Shown here in pieces: positions 59,830 through 64,000 of a stretch of 64,000 bases of DNA. The stretch's first letter is position 1. Each line of letters starts with the position of its first letter. The notes below the pieces were generated by a model. The model was not told where the DNA came from and ran no database searches. It saw nothing but the letters and a program-made list of their open reading frames with translations. Source of the DNA: an uncultured Elusimicrobia bacterium (GTDB lineage: Bacteria; Elusimicrobiota; Elusimicrobia; Elusimicrobiales; Elusimicrobiaceae); assembly GCA_947306425.1 (NCBI GenBank), contig CAMZGO010000004.1:60018-124017 (forward strand), given 5' to 3'. The position numbers and the translations under genes are program-made.

Positions 59830-60813
59830 CTAAATTACAGTTTCTTGTAATTTTTCAAAAAGTTCTTTCTGTTTAATCGTCAAATTGGGCGGGTTATTAA
59901 TCATTAATTGAACATAAAAATTGCCGTTTTTGCCAAGGCCTTTGCCGCTTAGTTTTAACTTTTGACCGCTCCTGCTTTGCGGCGGAACTTTAATTGTTAT
60001 GCGTGTTGCATCCGGCAAAGGAACACTAACTTGCCCGCCGAGGGCGGCCGTCCAGGGCATAATATCGGCAACATAATAAATATCATCATTTTCAACTTTA
60101 TAAAAAGGGTCTGCCGCAAGTTTAATGTTTACATATAAATCGCCACCGTTTGAGCCAAGCCCCTTTAATTTAATTTTTGCACCGTCTGTAATGCGGGCCG
60201 GAAATTTGACTTGTGCATTATTTCCGTTCGGTAAAGTTAAATTAACCAAACCGCCGCGGTAGGCAGAGGGTAAATCTAAACTTAAATTTGCTTGCTCTGC
60301 TTGGTCATTACCATAATAACCGTAAGGGTCTTGGGCCCTGCTTTGTTTGCGCCTTGCACCGCCGCCAAAACCGCCGAAACCGCCGCCGAAAATACTTTGG
60401 AAAAAGTCACTAAAATCAGAGGCATTAAAACCGCCTGTTCCGTTAAAATTGAAACCGCCGCCGCCAAAAGGATTTTGTCCGTTTGAACTGTAATAATAAG
60501 TATTTCCGTTTTGGCCTGTTCTGCCTTGCGCGCCGCCGTAAGCACCGGTATAACCGGCACCGCCGCCGCGTGCATAATTCTGATAATCGGCAGAACCTAC
60601 TTGGTCATAAATATTGCGTTTTTGTTTGTCTGATAAAACCTCATAGGCTTCATTAATATCTTTAAATTTTTCGGTCATTTCCGCTTTTTTTGATTCCGGG
60701 TGTAAATCCGGGTGATATTTGCGGGCGGCTGTTTTGAAGGCCTTTTTTATTTCCGCGTCACTTGCATTTTTTGATACCCCTAAAATTTTATAATAGTCTT
60801 TATACTGTGCCAT
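59830..60813 (-). CDS. cbpA: DnaJ-like co-chaperone, CbpA type
   Basis: J-domain protein (327 aa). The HPD motif is in KYHPDLHPE near residue 35; a long Gly/Phe/Asn-rich linker (about 85-160) follows; the C-terminal substrate-binding domains ([44 protein letters not shown]) end the protein. The cysteine-rich zinc finger of DnaJ is absent, hence CbpA-like. GGAGG precedes the ATG, with TATAAT 14 nt upstream of it. Confidence 0.93.
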   Translation of the reverse strand: MAQYKDYYKILGVSKNASDAEIKKAFKTAARKYHPDLHPESKKAEMTEKFKDINEAYEVLSDKQKRNIYDQVGSADYQNYARGGGAGYTGAYGGAQGRTGQNGNTYYYSSNGQNPFGGGGFNFNGTGGFNASDFSDFFQSIFGGGFGGFGGGARRKQSRAQDPYGYYGNDQAEQANLSLDLPSAYRGGLVNLTLPNGNNAQVKFPARITDGAKIKLKGLGSNGGDLYVNIKLAADPFYKVENDDIYYVADIMPWTAALGGQVSVPLPDATRITIKVPPQSRSGQKLKLSGKGLGKNGNFYVQLMINNPPNLTIKQKELFEKLQETVI

Positions 60814-60919
60814 ACGTCCTCCGATTGATTATATTTTATAATATTTGGGGTTTAATTTTACGCATTCTTTTTCCGCACAATATTCTCAAACGCATATAAC
60901 GCACTTGTATATTTAAGTA

Positions 60920-61020
60920 ATTTTTAATTTTTCTTTTCCTAGAGTACCGATATGTCGCTTCGCTCCAAGTTCTTCTGGATACTCGTCGTCAAAGAGAAAA
61001 TTAAAAATTCCATTAAATCT
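60920..61020. repeat. Imperfect inverted repeat between cbpA and xer genes
   Basis: TTTTTAATTTTTCTTTT and AAAGAGAAAATTAAAAATT lie about 55 nt apart and can pair. The rest of the 268-nt gap (60814-61081) shows no gene. AATATTCTCA occurs twice in it. Meaning unknown. Confidence 0.4.
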
Positions 61021-61081
61021 ACTGCGCAATGCGAAAATATTCTCACTCGCTACATTTTCTAAAGTTCTCGTGAAATTAAAA

Positions 61082-61960
61082 CTATCCCCTTGGGTGGAAT
61101 TTGCGGTGCTTTGCCCGTATATCCTGTAGATTGACGTGGGTATAAATTTGTGTGGTATTTAAATTTTCATGCCCAAGCATTTCCTGAAGAGAGCGCAAAT
61201 CGGCCCCGCCTTGTAAAAGATGGCTAGCAAAAGTATGTCTAAATAAATGCGGATGCAAAGGAGTATTGATACCTGCCTGGCGGCCAAGCATTTCAATATC
61301 TTTCCAAACACTTATACGGCTAAGTTTCTTGCCTCGTTTGTTAAGGAAAATTTCACTGTCTGTTTCTTTAGCGGCAAAATGTGTATTACGTTCAAATAAA
61401 TAACGTTCAAGCAATATACAAGCCTCTTGATGCATCGGTACGAATCGTTGCTTTCTGCCTTTACCGAATGCTAAAACCCAACCTTCTTTAGTGTTAACAT
61501 TTTCAAGGCGTAAATTAATAAGCTCGCTGACCCTTAAACCCGTTGCATAGAATAAACTTACAATGCACAAAGTCCGCCATTCTTCAAAATTTGTAGGAGG
61601 GAAAGATAAAAGTCTTTCCATATCTTCTTTTGATAATTGGCTCGGCACTTTTTGAATGAGGCGCGGGGAATATAAAAATTTTGTAGGGTCCTCTTTTATT
61701 AAACCCTCAACCAACATAAATTTATAAAAGCATTTTACTGCTTCAATTTTACGAAAAACACTTGCCGGTGCAAGTGATTTTTCCGCTTTAAGCGAATATA
61801 CAAAATTATCCAAAAGTTCCGGGCTTACCTCGGCAAGACCTTTATTATGGCGCAGGCAAAAATCGGCAAACTGCTTGATATCACTCCCGTAGGCCAAAAC
61901 GGTATTTTTGGTAAGCTGCCTTTCAAAATTAAGATGATTTTTAAATTCGTCTATAAGCAT
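61082..61960 (-). CDS. Tyrosine recombinase of the XerC/XerD family
   Basis: Site-specific recombinase (292 aa). The N-terminal core-binding domain (NHLNFERQLTKNTVLAYGSDIKQF) and the catalytic domain with Arg in ATGLRVSELINL, His-x-x-Arg in HPHLFRHTFASHLL, His in GHENLNTTQIYTHV and the Tyr of that end motif are all intact. It has Xer length and no integron-type insertion. Probably resolves chromosome dimers, but it stands near a 49-bp direct repeat. The gene begins 1 nt after DUF167 in the same direction. Confidence 0.93.
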   Translation of the reverse strand: MLIDEFKNHLNFERQLTKNTVLAYGSDIKQFADFCLRHNKGLAEVSPELLDNFVYSLKAEKSLAPASVFRKIEAVKCFYKFMLVEGLIKEDPTKFLYSPRLIQKVPSQLSKEDMERLLSFPPTNFEEWRTLCIVSLFYATGLRVSELINLRLENVNTKEGWVLAFGKGRKQRFVPMHQEACILLERYLFERNTHFAAKETDSEIFLNKRGKKLSRISVWKDIEMLGRQAGINTPLHPHLFRHTFASHLLQGGADLRSLQEMLGHENLNTTQIYTHVNLQDIRAKHRKFHPRG

Positions 61961-61961
61961 G

Positions 61962-62183
61962 CTATTCTTTCAATTCAAATATTTTAGCAGGCATGGTTGC
62001 GCCTTTAATTAGAAATAATTTTTTTGCTTCGCAATTTAAGTGTTTAGCAATGGTTTGACGGACTTCCTCATTGGCGCGGCCCTGTTCGGCTGGCGCAAAC
62101 ACCCAAAGTTCAAAAGTATCAGGCTTTTTTTGAACTAGTTTTGCCTTTTTTTGGCCTGCATGAACTTTAACTTTTATGAACAT
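61962..62183 (-). CDS. DUF167 (YggU-like) protein
   Basis: Small protein (73 aa) with the family signature: VKVHAGQKKAK..KPDTFELWVFAPAEQGRANEEVRQTIAKHLN. Function unknown. The longer ORF to 62258 runs into the direct repeat; the ATG at 62183 has an extended -10 TGCTACAAT 6 nt upstream, so this is the start. Confidence 0.88.
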   Translation of the reverse strand: MFIKVKVHAGQKKAKLVQKKPDTFELWVFAPAEQGRANEEVRQTIAKHLNCEAKKLFLIKGATMPAKIFELKE

Positions 62184-62189
62184 AAATTT

Positions 62190-62195
62190 ATTGTA
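62190..62195 (-). promoter_or_regulatory. Leaderless extended -10 box for DUF167 and xer
   Basis: TGCTACAAT on the minus strand; hexamer ends 6 nt before the ATG at 62183. Confidence 0.65.
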
Positions 62196-62218
62196 GCATT
62201 TATAAAAGGAAAAGGTTA

Positions 62219-62267
62219 AAGTCCTGTCGCAAGCAAAGCAGTTTGCTTGCTTGGGCATAAAAAATTA
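62219..62267. repeat. 49-bp direct repeat, left copy
   Basis: Identical to 63952-64000. It contains a perfect palindrome with 9-bp arms GCAAGCAAA/TTTGCTTGC and a 4-nt centre. Together with the other copy it brackets the acyltransferase gene. The remaining 62268-62586 is AT-rich; only a TATAAT (62541-62546) and AAGGA site for the next gene are seen in it. Confidence 0.9.
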
Positions 62268-62586
62268 ACCCCTGCCACTAGAACTCTCGGACAATGTTAA
62301 CCTCATGTTAAGTTCTCCAAAAGTATACAATTCCTTTTCGCCCAACTAACTGTAAATTTTTGAAAATCCGCACATTTTCGGGCAATTTTTGCAAGTCAAT
62401 CTTTATTTATAAGGATAAATAAAAAATCTATTTTGCTATTTTTAGTCTTTCCCTATAAATTAGTTTATGTTTGATTTTACTCTTATTTATTGTTCTATTT
62501 CTATTTGTGCCGGAATCACATAGCATTAATGCAAATTTGTTATAATATGTATATTATTTATAACCCTGCAAATATAAGGATTTTTT

Positions 62587-63666
62587 ATGTTACGATCAAA
62601 ATCTCCCTTAAACGAAACTATTCGTAATCGTTACTTATATTTGGACGTTTTGAAAGGATTGGCTACACTTGGAGTTATCTTTCTTCATTTCAATATGAGT
62701 TATTCAGCTCCTTCGGCACAATTATCAAAATTGTCCACTATAGGGGCCCGCTGCCCACAGTTATTCTTCATTATTTCTGCTTTTCTTACTTGGAATTCGT
62801 TTGAAACGAGGTTATCCTCTTGGAGCGCTTTTTATAAATCTAAATTTCTTCGTTTAGCACCTATGTATTATGCAGCTATCATTATAAGCCTTCTTTTACC
62901 TTGTTGCCGTTTTTCAAAATTTTCTGTGGCTGATTATTGTGCGCATTTTTTCTTCGTTAATGGTTTTAGTCCTTTATGGATACATGATATATTGGGAGTT
63001 GAGTGGTATATTGCTGATTTGGCTATCTTTTTTATGCTATGTCCTTTAATAAAGCGAATTATTTTCAATTATAAAACTAGTATTTACTGCTTTGTAGTAG
63101 CTACTTTGCTTTCATCTTTTTGCCTAGTTTTTTTTAATTGGTTTTTCTCATTTCAAATACAACACAATTTACATTATGAACAATACTTTCATACATTTTT
63201 TATTGTACACCAATTACCAGTTTTATTTTTAGGTATCATCCTTTACTATACTTTAAAAAGTAAAACAGTTTCTTGGTATCTGATTGGGAAATATTGCCTA
63301 GTTTGCATTGGTATTTTAGGGGTATTTATATGGTTTTCTTTAGGTAAAACATATATAACAAGTACTTGGATAGCTGGTATCCTCGGAGGGTGTTTATTCT
63401 TAATATTCCATAAAATAGAAGTTGTGTTTAATTGCCCCATATTTATCCCTTTGATTAAGGTGGGAAGATACAGTCTTGGAATTTTTTTGTTTCATTGGTT
63501 AATTATTGAATGGTTCAGACCTTATGTTTATCCCCATGGACTATTACAATGGCTTACTCTTCTCTTAATCTGCGTACTGTTGTCTTATTTCCTCAGTAAA
63601 TTGTTGGAAGATAGATTGAGATATTTATTAAACCATATAATTATCCTACATCAATCAAAATCCTAA
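62587..63666 (+). CDS. Acyltransferase 3 family membrane protein (OafA/YrhL-like)
   Basis: Integral membrane O-acyltransferase (359 aa) with about ten helices, of the family that acetylates surface polysaccharides or peptidoglycan. YLDVLKGLATLGVIFLHFN carries the conserved His, and RCPQLFFIISAFL follows. No SGNH tail. Ribosome binding site AAGGA. It stands alone between two copies of a 49-bp repeat with long non-coding flanks, and its codon use (more TCT, CTT) seems unlike the neighbours, so it may have been acquired. Confidence 0.88.
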   Translation: MLRSKSPLNETIRNRYLYLDVLKGLATLGVIFLHFNMSYSAPSAQLSKLSTIGARCPQLFFIISAFLTWNSFETRLSSWSAFYKSKFLRLAPMYYAAIIISLLLPCCRFSKFSVADYCAHFFFVNGFSPLWIHDILGVEWYIADLAIFFMLCPLIKRIIFNYKTSIYCFVVATLLSSFCLVFFNWFFSFQIQHNLHYEQYFHTFFIVHQLPVLFLGIILYYTLKSKTVSWYLIGKYCLVCIGILGVFIWFSLGKTYITSTWIAGILGGCLFLIFHKIEVVFNCPIFIPLIKVGRYSLGIFLFHWLIIEWFRPYVYPHGLLQWLTLLLICVLLSYFLSKLLEDRLRYLLNHIIILHQSKS

Positions 63667-63951
63667 TATAATATTTAGTGTTAAAGTATACAAATGGTAG
63701 TTTTGCTTCATATAAGACAGACATATATCTAAACATCAAAAAAGTGTTGATATAGTTATCAAAAAATACATAATTTCTTTTTAATCTACTCAGATTAATT
63801 CGTTTCAATTTGCGAAGATTATTATTAATGAGGTAAATTAATGCAACAGTAGAATAGAGCTAAAATAAGTTCTGTAATAATTTAGGACTCACTTTTAATT
63901 ATCTACATAACAGCAAAAAACTAAGTAAAATCGTAGAAAATACCATCCTTC
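63667..63951. other. AT-rich gap after the acyltransferase
   Basis: No gene, RNA or strong hairpin is recognised in this stretch. Confidence 0.5.
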
Positions 63952-64000
63952 AAGTCCTGTCGCAAGCAAAGCAGTTTGCTTGCTTGGGCATAAAAAATTA
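63952..64000. repeat. 49-bp direct repeat, right copy (at window edge)
   Basis: Exact copy of 62219-62267 in the same orientation; it reaches the last base, so the true repeat may be longer. Confidence 0.9.

Noticed and set aside
61082..64000. Integron with a cassette next to its integrase
   Set aside because: The recombinase lacks the integron-specific insertion, DUF167 lies between, and the repeat does not show attC core sites. Kept only as a repeat-flanked gene.
1..64000. CRISPR array or diversity-generating retroelement
   Set aside because: No regularly spaced repeats, cas genes or reverse transcriptase are present.

Overview
The window looks like chromosome from a low-GC member of the Elusimicrobiota, close to the gut genus Elusimicrobium. 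This assignment is inference. It rests on scattered orphan type IV pilin-like genes with nearly identical prepilin leaders, an LL-diaminopimelate aminotransferase route to lysine, an HPF-HprK-RapZ-PTS-HPr-LepA cluster, and a Gram-negative style of envelope genes (AsmA, lipoproteins, SpoIID/LytB). Coding density is high and most genes sit in tight, often overlapping operons.

Layout. 0-6 kb: truncated dapA, SppA peptidase, a membrane protein, MazG, a metallophosphatase and a GlcD/E-GlcF-like oxidase pair. 6-14 kb: an orphan pilin, a DUF559 gene in an inverted-repeat element against lepA, then the leftward regulatory cluster hpf-hprK-rapZ-PTS IIA/IIB/IIC/IID-HPr-lepA. 14-16 kb: an isolated HK97-type portal plus prohead protease pair. 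16-22 kb: pilins, TrmJ, a cysteine desulfidase-like protein, RadC, an unassigned structured RNA of about 400 nt, tRNA-Ala, MntP, a dead pilin gene, and a MITE with a target-site duplication. 22-32 kb: one leftward run gcvT-gcvH-gcvPA-gcvPB-lipoate ligase-membrane protease-AsmA-PRTase-rlmI. 32-37 kb: lineage-specific proteins, dapF-dapL and a lipoprotein esterase. 37-44 kb: rdgB, valS, and a mixed folate/queuosine operon (queD-queE-folE-folP-PTPS-like-folK). 44-54 kb: tRNA-Gln, tRNA-Pro, a C39-like protease, a peptide-binding lipoprotein, a pseudoknotted RNA candidate, a giant coiled-coil protein, Ddl, and a pilin. 54-62 kb: tgt, queA, spoIID-like, ruvB, ruvA, a pilin with an upstream structured RNA, cbpA, xer and a DUF167 gene. 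62-64 kb: an acyltransferase between two copies of a 49-bp direct repeat.

How it works together. The PTS cluster holds both HPr phosphorylation sites, the HPr kinase, the mannose-family enzyme II and RapZ, so sugar uptake and its regulation are joined to ribosome hibernation (HPF) and LepA. Queuosine genes occur at two loci (precursor synthesis at 42-43 kb, tRNA insertion at 54-56 kb). The glycine cleavage operon carries its own lipoylation gene. dapA, dapF and dapL give diaminopimelate for lysine and peptidoglycan.

The most unusual signals are non-coding. (1) Five genes, four pilin-like and one secreted, have promoters with exactly 15 T between the -35 region and the -10 box; a decayed sixth copy has only 8 T. 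(2) Ten genes have a TANAAT -10 box exactly 6 nt before the ATG and no ribosome binding site, which implies leaderless mRNAs. (3) Three structured RNA candidates match no family I can recognise. (4) A portal-protease pair stands alone without other phage genes. (5) Related stem-loop repeats are linked to a MITE and to a DUF559 gene.
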